Part shown: positions 36,358 through 44,799 of the stretch, piece by piece
Numbering within the stretch: the stretch's first letter is position 1
How the letters are laid out: the number at the start of each line of letters is the position of its first letter
Source of the DNA: Citricoccus sp. SGAir0253
GTDB lineage: Bacteria; Actinomycetota; Actinomycetes; Actinomycetales; Micrococcaceae
Assembly: GCF_005877055.1 (NCBI RefSeq)
Contig: NZ_CP039424.1
Coordinates: 434,001-498,000, forward strand
DNA length: 64,000 nucleotides
Direction of reading: 5' to 3'
Made by a program: the position numbers and the translations under genes
Notes under the pieces: model-generated
Databases searched by the model: none
What the model was told of the DNA's origin: nothing
Seen by the model: only the letters and a program-made list of their open reading frames with translations

Positions 36358-37386
36358 ATGCACCAGATCACCCAGACCAAGGACTTCACGTTCGGCATCC
36401 GCACGACCCGCTTCGACGAGGACTACTGCCCCTCGTCCAGCTCGCGCGGCACGACGAACTTCGCGAACCTGGCCCGCGGCGAGGACCGCCGGCAGAACCT
36501 GCGCAACACCCTGACGATGATCACCGGCCGCCTCAACGACCTGGCCCACTGGGACAATCCGGGGCGGGACCGCTATGCCGTGGAGATCGACATCGTCTCC
36601 GTGGACCTGCACCTCGCCGGCGGCGACGACGGCGGCGAGGACGTGGCGTTCCCCCTGATCGAGATGCTCGACGTGGGGATCCGGGACACGGTGTCCGGCG
36701 TGCGCGTCGACGGGATCGTGGGGAACAACTTCTCGTCCTACCTCCGGGACTACGACTTCAGCGTGGTGCTGCCCGAACACCACGCGAGGGCGCCGCGGTC
36801 CAGCGTGCCCGACGACTTCGGGGACCTGCACGGGAAGCTGTTCACGCACTTCCTCGACTCCGAGGCCTACCGCGAGCGCTTCCCCCAGCCGCCCGTGATC
36901 TGCATCAGCGTCTCGAGCACCAAGACGTACCGACGGCTCGAGAACCACCACCCGATCCTCGGCGTCGAGTACGGGCAGGACGAGTCCTCCCTGACGGACC
37001 GGTACTTCGGGAAGATGGGGCTGCGGGTCCGCTACTTCATGCCCCCCGGCGCGGTCGCGCCCCTGGCGTTCTACTTCCGGGGCGACCTCCTCAACGACTA
37101 CTCCAGCCTGGCGCTCATCGGCCTCATCAGCACCATGGAGGCGTTCCAGAAGATCTACCGCCCGGAGATCTACAACGCCAATGCGGCGGCCGGCCGGATC
37201 TACCGGCCGAGCCTGGAGAACCTCGACTACTCGGTGACGCAGATCGCCTACGACCGCGAGGAGCGCAACCGACTGGCCCTCACGCAGGGCAGGTTCACGG
37301 AGGAGCACTTCGTGAAGCCACACCAGAGCCTGCTGGAGCAGTGGGCCGCGGCCCATCCCGCACGAGAGACGGAGAACCACCGATGA
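36358..37386 (+). CDS. mesX: DUF1852 protein, partner of core methionine synthase (MesX)
   Basis: 342 aa. Recognised as the DUF1852 family from its N-terminal TKDFTFGIRTTRFDEDYCPS and the conserved TNFANLARGEDRRQNLRNTL. Family members are found next to a short MetE-like protein; in Acinetobacter the two (MesX, MesD) together make methionine without folate by a route not fully defined. No known cofactor motif is visible. Soluble, no signal peptide. The stop overlaps the mesD start by ATGA, so the pair is translationally coupled here too. Confidence 0.85.
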   Translation: MHQITQTKDFTFGIRTTRFDEDYCPSSSSRGTTNFANLARGEDRRQNLRNTLTMITGRLNDLAHWDNPGRDRYAVEIDIVSVDLHLAGGDDGGEDVAFPLIEMLDVGIRDTVSGVRVDGIVGNNFSSYLRDYDFSVVLPEHHARAPRSSVPDDFGDLHGKLFTHFLDSEAYRERFPQPPVICISVSSTKTYRRLENHHPILGVEYGQDESSLTDRYFGKMGLRVRYFMPPGAVAPLAFYFRGDLLNDYSSLALIGLISTMEAFQKIYRPEIYNANAAAGRIYRPSLENLDYSVTQIAYDREERNRLALTQGRFTEEHFVKPHQSLLEQWAAAHPARETENHR

Positions 37387-38432
37387 ACGCGATGAACACC
37401 CTGTTGCCCACCACCATCGTCGGCAGCCTGCCCAAGCCCTCCTGGCTCGCGGAGGCCGAGACGCTGTGGTCCCCGTGGAAGCTGGACGGCGAGGAACTGC
37501 GGGAGGGCCAGCGGGACGCGCTGGGCCTGGCCGTGGACGAGCAGCGCCGGGCGGGGATCGACATCGTCAGCGACGGCGAGCAGACCCGTCAGCACTTCGT
37601 CACCACGTTCATCGAGCACCTCAGCGGCGTCGACTTCGAGCGGCGGGAGACGGTGCGGATCCGCGACCGCTACGACGCGAGCGTCCCGACGGTCGTCGGC
37701 ACGGTGGGCCGTGAGCGCTCGGTCTTCGCAGACGACGCGAAGGCCCTGCGCGCGCGGACCAACCGGCCCATCAAGTGGACGCTGCCCGGTCCCATGACCA
37801 TGATCGACACCCTGTGCGACAAGCACTACGGCAGCCGCGAGAAGCTCGCCTGGGAGTTCGCGACGATCCTCAACGAGGAGGCCCGGGAGCTGGAGGCGGC
37901 GGGCGTGGACATCATCCAGTTCGACGAGCCCGCCTTCAACGTGTTCTTCGACGACCTCAAGGACTGGGGCGTGGCCGCCCTCGAGCGCGCGGCCGAGGGG
38001 CTGCGCAGCGAGACGGCCGTGCACATCTGCTACGGCTACGGCATCAAGGCCAACACCGAGTGGAAGGCCACGCTGGGGGCGGAGTGGCGCCAGTACGAGG
38101 AGTCGTTCCCGCTGCTGCAGCAGTCCTCGATCGGCATGGTCTCCCTGGAGCGGCACAACTCCCGCGTCCCGGTCGAGCTCATCGAGCTGCTCCGGGGCAA
38201 GAAGGTGATGGTCGGGGCCATCGACGTCGCCAGCAGCGCGATCGAGGCCCCCGAGGAGGTGGCCGGCACCCTCCGGGAGGTGCTCCGGTACGTGGACGCG
38301 GACAAGCTGTACCCGAGCACGAACTGCGGCATGGCGCCCCTGGCCCGGCAGGTCGCGCGGGACAAGATGGCCGCGCTCGCCGCGGGCGCGCGGATCGTCC
38401 GGGACGAACTGTCCGGAACCCCCTCGGCGTGA
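37383..38432 (+). CDS. mesD: Core (MetE C-terminal-type) methionine synthase MesD
   Basis: 349 aa, about half of cobalamin-independent MetE, lacking its N-terminal domain. The catalytic barrel is present: substrate loop TTIVGSLPKPSWLAEAE, FDEPAF (about 180-185), and likely zinc ligands H214 and C216 (VHICYGYG) and C315 (STNCGMAPL), with a Glu near 256 (SLERHNS). It would methylate homocysteine made by the genes upstream. The physiological methyl donor of this group is not settled. 40 nt then fdxA. Confidence 0.88.
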   Translation: MNAMNTLLPTTIVGSLPKPSWLAEAETLWSPWKLDGEELREGQRDALGLAVDEQRRAGIDIVSDGEQTRQHFVTTFIEHLSGVDFERRETVRIRDRYDASVPTVVGTVGRERSVFADDAKALRARTNRPIKWTLPGPMTMIDTLCDKHYGSREKLAWEFATILNEEARELEAAGVDIIQFDEPAFNVFFDDLKDWGVAALERAAEGLRSETAVHICYGYGIKANTEWKATLGAEWRQYEESFPLLQQSSIGMVSLERHNSRVPVELIELLRGKKVMVGAIDVASSAIEAPEEVAGTLREVLRYVDADKLYPSTNCGMAPLARQVARDKMAALAAGARIVRDELSGTPSA

Positions 38433-38472
38433 CCGCCGGACCGACGAACCCCCGGAAGGTGGACGATCACCC

Positions 38473-38799
38473 ATGACCTACGTCATCGCCCTGCCGTGCG
38501 TGGACCTCAAGGACAAGGCCTGCATCGAGGAATGCCCGGTCGACTGCATCTACGAGGGGGAGCGCTCCCTCTACATCCACCCGGACGAGTGCGTGGACTG
38601 CGGCGCCTGCGAGCCCGTGTGCCCCGTGGAGGCCATCTACTACGAGGACGACGTCCCGGAGGAGTGGTCGGAGTACTACAAGGCCAACGTCGAGTTCTTC
38701 GACGACCTGGGCTCCCCGGGCGGCGCCGCCAAGATGGGGCTGATCGCCAAGGACCACCCGATCATCGCCGCCCTGCCGCCGCAGCCCACGCCGGCCTGA
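38473..38799 (+). CDS. fdxA: 7Fe/8Fe ferredoxin, FdxA type
   Basis: 108 aa. Two clusters of Cys: C9, C17, C21, C25 in CVDLKDKACIEECPVDCI and C40, C43, C46, C50 in CVDCGACEPVCPVEAI. The length and long C-terminal tail match mycobacterial FdxA. It is an electron carrier probably reduced by FprA, supplying the sulfite reductase; its place at the end of the mesXD operon also suggests a link to that synthase. GGAAGG is 9 nt before the ATG. Confidence 0.95.
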   Translation: MTYVIALPCVDLKDKACIEECPVDCIYEGERSLYIHPDECVDCGACEPVCPVEAIYYEDDVPEEWSEYYKANVEFFDDLGSPGGAAKMGLIAKDHPIIAALPPQPTPA

Positions 38800-38886
38800 C
38801 TCCGCCGCCTGGCCGCTGATCCCCGGCCTTTGGCCGCCGGCCGGCCCTGCCCCCTGGCCGCTGACGCCTGGGCGCCGACCCCTCCC

Positions 38887-40122
38887 TCAGCCCCGCAGGG
38901 CCCGGTCCAGGTCGGCGACCAGGTCGTCGGCGGCCTCGAGGCCCACGGACAGCCGCACCACGCCGTCGCCGAGCCCGATCGCGGCCCGCCCCTCGGGGCC
39001 CATGGCGCGGTGGGTGGTGGTGGCCGGGTGGGTGATCAGCGACTTCGTGTCCCCCAGGTTGTTGGAGATGTCCACGAGCTCCAGCCCGTTGAGGAGGCGG
39101 AACGCCCGCTCCTTGGCCGAGCCGGTCCCGGGCTCCAGCTCGAAGGTCACCACCGTCCCGCCGCCGCTCATCTGCGCCCGGGCCAGTTCGTGCTGCGGGT
39201 GGGAGGCCAGGAACGGGTAGAGCACGCGCCGCACGCCGGGCTGGTCCTCGAGCCAGGTGGCGATCCGCAGGGCCGAGGCCGTGGAGTGGCCCACGCGCAG
39301 GGCCATGGTCTCCAGGCCCTTGAGCAGCGTCCAGGCGTTGAACGGGCTCAGGGCGGGGCCGGTGTGGCGCATCAGGTGGCGCACCGGCCCGTCGATGAAC
39401 TCCCGGCGCCCGAGCACGGCGCCGCCCAGGACCCGGCCCTGGCCGTCGATGTGCTTGGTCCCGGAGTACACCACCACGTCCGCGCCGAGCTCCGTGGCGC
39501 GCTGCAGCAGGGGCGTGGCGAACACGTTGTCCACCACCACCTGGGCGCCGGCGGCGTGCGCCAGCTCCACCACGGCGCGGATGTCCACGATCTCCTGCAG
39601 CGGGTTCGAGGGGGACTCGAAGAAGACGGCGGCGGCCGGGGTGGCCAGGGCCCGCTCCCACTGGGACAGGTCGGCGCCGTCCACGAACACGGTCTCCACG
39701 CCCCAGCGGGGCAGGATCTCGTTGAGGATGGCGAAGCAGGACCCGAAGAGGCTGCGCGCGGCGACCACGCGGTCCCCGGCGGAGAGCAGCGCGCCCAGGG
39801 CGGTGAAGACCGCGGACATCCCGGAGGCGGTGGCGAAGCAGGCCTCGGCCCCCTCGAGCAGCCGCAGCCGCTCCTGGAAGGCCTCGACCGTGGGGTTGCC
39901 GTAGCGGGAGTAGACGTAGCGCTCGGCCTCCCCGTTGAAGGCGGCCTCGGCGGCCTCCGCGGTCTCGAAGACGTAGCCCGAGGTCAGGAACAGCGCCTCG
40001 GAGGTCTCCTGGAAGGGGGTGCGGTCGATCCCGCCCCGCACCGCCAGGGTCTGCTGGTCCCAGACCCCGGGGTGCGTGGCCTCCGAGCCTCCCGCTACGA
40101 GGTGCCGGGCCTCGCCGGTCAC
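38887..40122 (-). CDS. metZ: O-succinylhomoserine sulfhydrylase
   Basis: 411 aa. PLP-lysine in VVVYSGTKHIDGQGRVLGG, substrate-phosphate ATASGMSAVFTALGAL, C-terminal NLGDTKSLITHPATTTH. The TLAVRGGIDRTPFQETSEALFLTSGY N-terminus is typical of MetZ, which makes homocysteine directly from O-succinylhomoserine and sulfide. It is the third sulfhydrylase-family enzyme within 7 kb. It overlaps the DUF1737 gene by 4 nt (coupled) and converges on fdxA. Confidence 0.92.
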   Translation of the reverse strand: MTGEARHLVAGGSEATHPGVWDQQTLAVRGGIDRTPFQETSEALFLTSGYVFETAEAAEAAFNGEAERYVYSRYGNPTVEAFQERLRLLEGAEACFATASGMSAVFTALGALLSAGDRVVAARSLFGSCFAILNEILPRWGVETVFVDGADLSQWERALATPAAAVFFESPSNPLQEIVDIRAVVELAHAAGAQVVVDNVFATPLLQRATELGADVVVYSGTKHIDGQGRVLGGAVLGRREFIDGPVRHLMRHTGPALSPFNAWTLLKGLETMALRVGHSTASALRIATWLEDQPGVRRVLYPFLASHPQHELARAQMSGGGTVVTFELEPGTGSAKERAFRLLNGLELVDISNNLGDTKSLITHPATTTHRAMGPEGRAAIGLGDGVVRLSVGLEAADDLVADLDRALRG

Positions 40123-40355
40123 CGTCCGGTCCCCAGCACGACCGCCTGGGCCGCGATCACCCGGTCGCCGTCGAAGGTCACCGAGGGGCTGCCGTACAGG
40201 ACGTAGCCCTCGGCCAGCGCCGCGGACACCCGCTCGCAGAAGGACCGGTCGTCCGGTCCGGTGAGCAGGCGGTAGGCCAGGGGCGCGTCGGCGCCGGAGG
40301 CAGTGCCCGACGGCGGCCCGGCGGGGGACGGCGGGGCGGTGGGGCTCTCGGACAT
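40119..40355 (-). CDS. DUF1737 small protein
   Basis: 78 aa. The C-terminal half (YRLLTGPDDRSFCERVSAAL, then EGYVLYGSPSVTFDGD) matches the short DUF1737 fold; a Pro/Ser/Ala-rich tail of about 25 residues precedes it. ATG at 40355 has GGAG about 6 nt upstream. The coupled metZ gene suggests a role, or at least a shared control, in homocysteine synthesis; function unknown. Confidence 0.8.
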   Translation of the reverse strand: MSESPTAPPSPAGPPSGTASGADAPLAYRLLTGPDDRSFCERVSAALAEGYVLYGSPSVTFDGDRVIAAQAVVLGTGR

Positions 40356-40625
40356 GGGGTCTCCTTCGGGCGCGTGACGGGAGGGGCAGGGCGCCGGCAG
40401 TCAGAGGCGAGGAGGCGCCGGCACCGGGTGGGACCCGCGCTGGGAGGCACCGGCGTCGCCGTCGGCCTCCGGATCTCGGCGGGGCGATGCCCCGACGCTA
40501 ACAACGCCGCCCCAGGGAACCCAGTGGTGCGCGGCGCACCCGTCACGGGAGGTCACGCGCGGCCGTCTCCCGCGGGCCGCGCCCCGGACCTCGAGGCAGG
40601 AGCCCTGCGCGCGTACCCTGCCGCC
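40356..40625. other. Long divergent leader between DUF1737-metZ and an unknown gene
   Basis: 270 nt with several strong GC hairpins on the metZ side, for example ggtgccggcgcc and tgccggcgcc segments at about 40391-40423 and cggggcatcgccccg near 40475-40491. No S-box or other known SAM riboswitch core (GCAACC with TGCTA) was found. It probably holds both promoters and a structured 5' leader. Confidence 0.4.
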
Positions 40626-41375
40626 ATGGGTTGGGGAGCGGCGGGTGCCGTGGCGTCCGGGGGCCAACCGCGGGAGCTCGCGCAGCGGGCCGAGCGGGAG
40701 CCGGTGCTGCCTCCGGGACCGGGGGAGGTCTTCAGCGGCTACGGGGTGATGGGCGTGCCCTTCGCCAGCGGTCACTACCTGGCCCTGCGCCGGTTCACCG
40801 CGAGCTCGATCGGCCCGGGCTACACGTCCGTCTGGCACCGCGACCCCCAGGGGCGGTGGACCGTCTACGCGACCGCCGCGCCCGAGGTGAGCTGCGCCCA
40901 CTACCTCGGACCCGCGGCCACGGAGGCGCACACCTGCCGGATCGACCTCGACTGGACCGGCCCGCGCTCGTTGACGGTGCAGATCCCCGGGGTGCTCGAC
41001 TGGCACCTCGAGCTGGCCGAGCGTGCCGCCACGCGGATGATGAGCGCCGTCGGCGCGCGCCTTCCGGCCGGGACCAGCCACGCCGGGTGGCTGCTGGGCC
41101 CGCTCGGCCGGATCGCGGGACCCGTGCTCTCGGCCGGGCGGATCCGCCTGCACGGGCGGATGCCGAGCGGGCACGCCTTCGGGGGTGTGCCCCGGCGGGT
41201 CTGGGACGTCGTGCGGACCTCGGCCGTGCTGGACGGGCAGGACCTGGGGGCGCCGGGCCCTTGGCCGGAGCAGGTAAGCGTCGGCGATCTCATGCTGCCG
41301 CAGCGGGGGCTCTTCTTCGCGGACGCGGAGGCGGTCTTCGTGCCGCCTGGCGGGACCGGCAGGGCCTCATCGTAG
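40626..41375 (+). CDS. Conserved-looking hypothetical protein
   Basis: 249 aa, soluble, no signal peptide or membrane segment. Rich in Trp/Gly/His: VFSGYGVMGVPFASGHYLALRR, then VWHRDPQGRWTVYATAAPE, SCAHYLGPAA and SHAGWLLGPLGRIAGPVL. The pattern of alternating beta-like stretches suggests a beta-barrel or lipocalin-like fold but I do not recognise the family. The frame is open upstream to 40374, but the ATG at 40626 begins the structured part. It is the last backbone gene before the lower-GC island. Confidence 0.65.
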   Translation: MGWGAAGAVASGGQPRELAQRAEREPVLPPGPGEVFSGYGVMGVPFASGHYLALRRFTASSIGPGYTSVWHRDPQGRWTVYATAAPEVSCAHYLGPAATEAHTCRIDLDWTGPRSLTVQIPGVLDWHLELAERAATRMMSAVGARLPAGTSHAGWLLGPLGRIAGPVLSAGRIRLHGRMPSGHAFGGVPRRVWDVVRTSAVLDGQDLGAPGPWPEQVSVGDLMLPQRGLFFADAEAVFVPPGGTGRASS

Positions 41376-41454
41376 GGCGTCTGGTGATCCCCCTGGCGCT
41401 CGCTGCACCAGAGCCGGGAAGAGCAGGAGACGAATCCAGTGAAGGTTCGGGGAC

Positions 41455-41649
41455 CTAAGCAGGCCGCTTCTCGGAGAGCGGGGCTCCGCTGTCACGTTCC
41501 TGCTCGTCGACCTCGCCGGCAATCCGCAGCACGCGCCGGGGGACCGGCTGTTGCTGCTTCCTCGCGATCGCGATGTAGGCATGGGCCGCGGCGCGCCTGT
41601 TCCGCTGATAGCGGCTCTGGAGCGCTTCCCTAGAGATCTGCTTCGCCAC
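41455..41649 (-). CDS. Small basic protein, unknown
   Basis: 64 aa from a GTG at 41649 overlapping the end of the upstream membrane protein gene, with AGGA 8 nt before it. Highly charged and helical-looking (QSRYQRNRRAAAHAYIAIARKQQQ, split at two Arg-rich turns). The overlap suggests translational coupling. No family recognised; low GC and codon use like its island neighbours. The open frame runs to 41913, but there it is antisense-like in composition. Confidence 0.4.
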   Translation of the reverse strand: MAKQISREALQSRYQRNRRAAAHAYIAIARKQQQPVPRRVLRIAGEVDEQERDSGAPLSEKRPA

Positions 41650-42259
41650 GGGTGGTCCTGTTCGATCGATCACTGCCAGTGTTGTCTTCTGCCTGGCTGT
41701 CTTCAGTATCTCCCCCGGAGGGTAGTCCAAGCACGGCTCCGAGGGCATCCAAGGCGAAGGAACTCGCCTTCTCGCTGGGAGCGTTCTCGCCCAGGTATTC
41801 AAGCATGATGATGGCTGCGTAGGCATCGTGATCGACGAGGAGATCCATCGTGGCTTCATCCCCGTCGAGGATCCTGGCGTCTCCCACGGGGGCATCCGTA
41901 TCGGCCGTGACATCGGACGCTGACAACAAGCGGTCCGCTGCCCATCGCGCGTTCTCCCACCACTGTGCCTCGAGCGAGGTGTTGCGGGCTGTCTCCGCGG
42001 ACTCCAACGCTGTCCGGCGGGCAGTCTCGGCGGAGCGGGTGACTCCGCGATAGGCGATCACGGCAGCGAACAGGGCCGCCACGCCACCGAGCCCCGCACT
42101 CGTCGAGAACGCGTAGGCCCACGCGACGAGGGGCTGGAGGGACAGGGGCCACACGGAATGTGTCATGGCTCCCGTCACTCCGCCGATCAGGAAGGTCCCA
42201 GCCACCCAGATGGCTGTGGTCCATGCGGATCTGCCGCCCTGGGATCGTGGTGACATCAA
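41630..42259 (-). CDS. Membrane protein with cytoplasmic helical domain, unknown
   Basis: 209 aa. Two hydrophobic segments (about 14-36 and 43-69) near the N-terminus form a hairpin, followed by a Thr/Ala/Glu-rich coiled-coil-like region (TRSAETARRTALESAETARN) with an internal repeat, then an acidic soluble domain. The layout resembles DUF4760/YtxH-like effector-sensor membrane proteins, but the family is not certain. It opens the accessory island and may belong to a defence or phage-related unit. Confidence 0.6.
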   Translation of the reverse strand: MMSPRSQGGRSAWTTAIWVAGTFLIGGVTGAMTHSVWPLSLQPLVAWAYAFSTSAGLGGVAALFAAVIAYRGVTRSAETARRTALESAETARNTSLEAQWWENARWAADRLLSASDVTADTDAPVGDARILDGDEATMDLLVDHDAYAAIIMLEYLGENAPSEKASSFALDALGAVLGLPSGGDTEDSQAEDNTGSDRSNRTTRGEADL

Positions 42260-42417
42260 GGGCCGGCAAGCGTTACAGAATGCGCCGCCGGATTACGCGG
42301 AGTCCCAATGAACGTATGGAATGTATCGGGAACAATCGTTTTCGGACATCCGCATCGGCGGCAGTACGTACTCACCATGTGTCCCGGTCGTGCGCCGACG
42401 CCGACTGGGCGGGGGCC

Positions 42418-43590
42418 TCAGCCGGCGCGGAGGTCGTGGTCGGCGAGGACGCCGCGGGCTCGGCCGATCTGGCGGTCGGTGGAGAACACGGACCATGGTT
42501 CGGCCAGGCCCTCCTCGTAGACGAGGTCGCGGAACCGGGCGAAGGCGCCGTGGCCCTGGATGGCTTGCTCCAGCCGGGCGCGCAGAGTGTGATCGTGCTG
42601 CCGGGCGGCGAAGGCGGCCATATCCCGCCAGCCCTCTCGTGAACCGGTGGGCTCGAGCCGGAGCCACCGGTCCGGGCCCTCCTCGACGTCGATGGCGGCG
42701 TCCTGGCCGACGACGGCCGGGTCGGTCTCGAGCACGGTGGCGAGCATCTCCAGGTCCACCGGCAGCACGGGCCCGGCCAACGGTTCGCGGCGCAGGGCGG
42801 CCAGCAGGTCCTCGGCCAGGATCTCGTCGCCGGACCCGCCGCGGCTGGTGAGCCGGTTGATGACCGACAGGGCCACCGGTTCAGCCTCGGTTCGGCGGTG
42901 TTCCAGGGCCATCGGGATCCCGGCCCCCACCTGCTGCAGCGCGTCATCGATGTCGCGTCCGGTCACCGCGGCCAAGAAGCCATCCGCATCCGCTCGCGCG
43001 ATGGCCCGGCGCACCGCGGTGAGATCCAGCGCGGGCAGCTGCGTCCGGGCTGGCCAGGCGTGCAACCGCATGGGGTGCGGCTGACTCGGTCGGCGCGGGA
43101 CCCGTCCTTCACCGTCGTCCTGGGCCCACCGGCGCCCGTACTGGTCCGGGATGGCACCCCACCCGAAGTACGGCAATGGCACCGCGGGCCGGATCCCCAG
43201 CATCTCCAGTGGGTCGATCTTCTGCTCACCGAGCACACACCGGTGGGTCCAGTTATCGCCCAGGTCGAAGGTGAACTGGAACTCGGCGCCGGGCTGCAGC
43301 GTGCGGGCGACCTTCGTGGCGGCCATGTCCAGGGGCACGAGGACCGGTCCGGCGCCCACGGTGGCCAGTTCGGCACCGGTCTCCTCATCAGTGACGACCC
43401 GGCCATCGGCCAGGGTGAACACCGACAGGTGCGACCGGTCCCACCGGGCGAAGGCATCATTGATCGCCTCGGCCAGCTCCCCGAAGGTGTGCCCGGGCCC
43501 GACCGCGAACATCCTCCCGGGCCAGGGCCACAGCTCTTGGCCGGCCCCGCCCAGCAGTTCCACCGTCACCGATAACCAGGTCCGCGCCAT
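42418..43590 (-). CDS. Plasmid pRiA4b ORF-3-like protein fused to a UPF0158-like domain
   Basis: 390 aa. The N-terminal 1-180 has the pRiA4b ORF-3 pattern: FGELAEAINDAFARWDRSHL, then FTFDLGDNWTHRCVL and WGAIPDQYGRRW. The C-terminal about 110 residues (WLRLEPTGSREGWRDMAAFA, FARFRDLVYEEG, WSVFSTDRQIGRARGVLADH) match UPF0158. Both families are common on plasmids and islands and have no proven activity. Start at 43590 with a weak CTCGGGG upstream. The frame is open to 43770, but that part lies in repeat-bearing DNA. Confidence 0.8.
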   Translation of the reverse strand: MARTWLSVTVELLGGAGQELWPWPGRMFAVGPGHTFGELAEAINDAFARWDRSHLSVFTLADGRVVTDEETGAELATVGAGPVLVPLDMAATKVARTLQPGAEFQFTFDLGDNWTHRCVLGEQKIDPLEMLGIRPAVPLPYFGWGAIPDQYGRRWAQDDGEGRVPRRPSQPHPMRLHAWPARTQLPALDLTAVRRAIARADADGFLAAVTGRDIDDALQQVGAGIPMALEHRRTEAEPVALSVINRLTSRGGSGDEILAEDLLAALRREPLAGPVLPVDLEMLATVLETDPAVVGQDAAIDVEEGPDRWLRLEPTGSREGWRDMAAFAARQHDHTLRARLEQAIQGHGAFARFRDLVYEEGLAEPWSVFSTDRQIGRARGVLADHDLRAG

Positions 43591-43707
43591 ACCCCGAGGA
43601 TGGCACACCCGGCCGCGCTCTCGGCAGGCCCGCCGGGACGTCACCGGACGGAGCCCCAACCCGGCCATCCTCGCCTCGTTCTCAACAACTCGACTGCTTT
43701 TGCCTAT

Positions 43708-43858
43708 ATGAGACCGAAGCGAATGAGACGGGCGAATGAGACACGACGGCACACCGATTGCATGGGCCAATGCCTGTAATCGCGCGGATCTCTGGATGCT
43801 CGCGCCGCCTGGCCTGATCGTTGGTCGGGCGTCTCATTAAAGGAACGCTTAATGAGAC
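43708..43858. repeat. Five ATGAGAC repeats including a 10-bp inverted repeat
   Basis: ATGAGAC occurs at 43708-43714, 43723-43729 and 43736-43742 in direct orientation (spacing 15 and 13), then inverted at 43831-43837 and direct at 43852-43858. The last two are part of a perfect 10-bp dyad gtctcattaa / ttaatgagac (43831-43840 and 43849-43858). This lies in the 409-nt gene-free stretch 43591-43999, which holds nothing else I can name. Resembles a recombinase or partition site. Confidence 0.6.
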
Positions 43859-43999
43859 TGCTAAATTGGCGCATCTCTATGGCTGTGCGATGGCGACCAT
43901 GGGTAAAGGTTGATGAGCCTCGGGGCGATAGTGATCGAATCGGCGGATCTGCTCCTGAGCGGCGGGGGTGGGTTCGTCTCTACCGAGGTAAGCGTCGGT

Positions 44000-44459
44000 T
44001 CAAATCCCGTCGAGGATGTTATCCAAGGCGTCGGAGCGTTCCGGGCACCTGTACTCGACGACGATGCGAAGCAGGTCCGGACCGATCTGGTCATCGGTGG
44101 CCTTCCGCTCAACCCACCTGTCGTAGTCGTTGAATAGCTGGTCTTCCCCCTTGCCCATGGGGTCATCGCATAGGTGTCCCTCGAACCAGCCCATGAGCTC
44201 ATCGAAGTCATCCGGCTCGTACCCGGTGGCCCGAACGTCTGCCTCGTAGTCCCCGGTGATCTGTATCTCGTCAGAGCCCTGCGTCGAGTTCGGCTCTGCC
44301 TCCACTCCGCTGGGTGAGGCGGCCTCCTCACTGGCCGGGGGGGGTGCTGGAGGCGCTGGGGGTAGAACTGTCTCGGACCGTGTTGGCGCAGGCGGTCAGG
44401 GCAATCGAGGCGACGGCCAAGGCGGCGGCAATGCGGGTGCGGCGCAGGGTGGTGCTCAA
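44000..44459 (-). pseudogene. Lipoprotein gene interrupted at a C8 tract
   Basis: TTG at 44459, with AGGAGAG five bases upstream, opens a typical lipoprotein signal (RIAAALAVASIALTACAN, lipobox L-T-A-C). The frame hits a stop just after a run of eight C (minus strand; 44337-44344 as G on the plus strand). With seven C it would continue as ASEEAASPSGVEAEPNSTQG, then acidic sequence (EIQITGDYEADVRATG, DLLRIVVEYRCPERSDAL) to 44000. A single-base slip therefore decides between a full 152-aa lipoprotein and a truncated one. Function unknown. Confidence 0.7.
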
Positions 44460-44546
44460 GTGGGCTCTCCTCTGGTGCAGATCGGGTGGAACGTCTTGAT
44501 GAGAACCGCAAGGCCGGCATCAACCCAACGTTCAATACAGCTCGTT

Positions 44547-44690
44547 ATGCTGAACGGCGTGAGTGACTACTGGGGTTGTCCGAAGTGCGGCCATCTGACG
44601 CTTCGCTACGAAGACAAGAATGGGCGCTGCGATGTCGCTACATGCGAGTATGACAAGTGCGATTACTTCGATGAGGGCGTCCCTGAGTGA
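44547..44690 (+). CDS. Tiny zinc-ribbon-like protein
   Basis: 47 aa. Contains CPKCG (about 11-15) and a second set of Cys (CDVATCEYDKC) suitable for one zinc ribbon. Start could be the ATG at 44547 or the GTG at 44559. Acidic C-terminus. No family recognised; its neighbour 110 nt downstream is another small Cys-rich protein, hinting at a pair. Confidence 0.5.
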   Translation: MLNGVSDYWGCPKCGHLTLRYEDKNGRCDVATCEYDKCDYFDEGVPE

Positions 44691-44799
44691 GTGTCGCCTG
44701 AGCGATAACTATCCCTGTTGGATCCGGCGGGAAGATTCGCTTGCCACCCTGAGTACTCCAGCCGTTGCTGCCCAACGGTCTACCTGGAAGGGGCCCCTC

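Noticed and set aside
37383-38432. Truncated or broken metE
   Set aside because: The short length fits the MesD family, zinc ligands are intact and the adjacent DUF1852 gene is its known partner.
40356-40625. Second SAM riboswitch upstream of metZ
   Set aside because: No GCAACC/TGCTA core or matching P1 stem on the minus strand, only generic GC hairpins.
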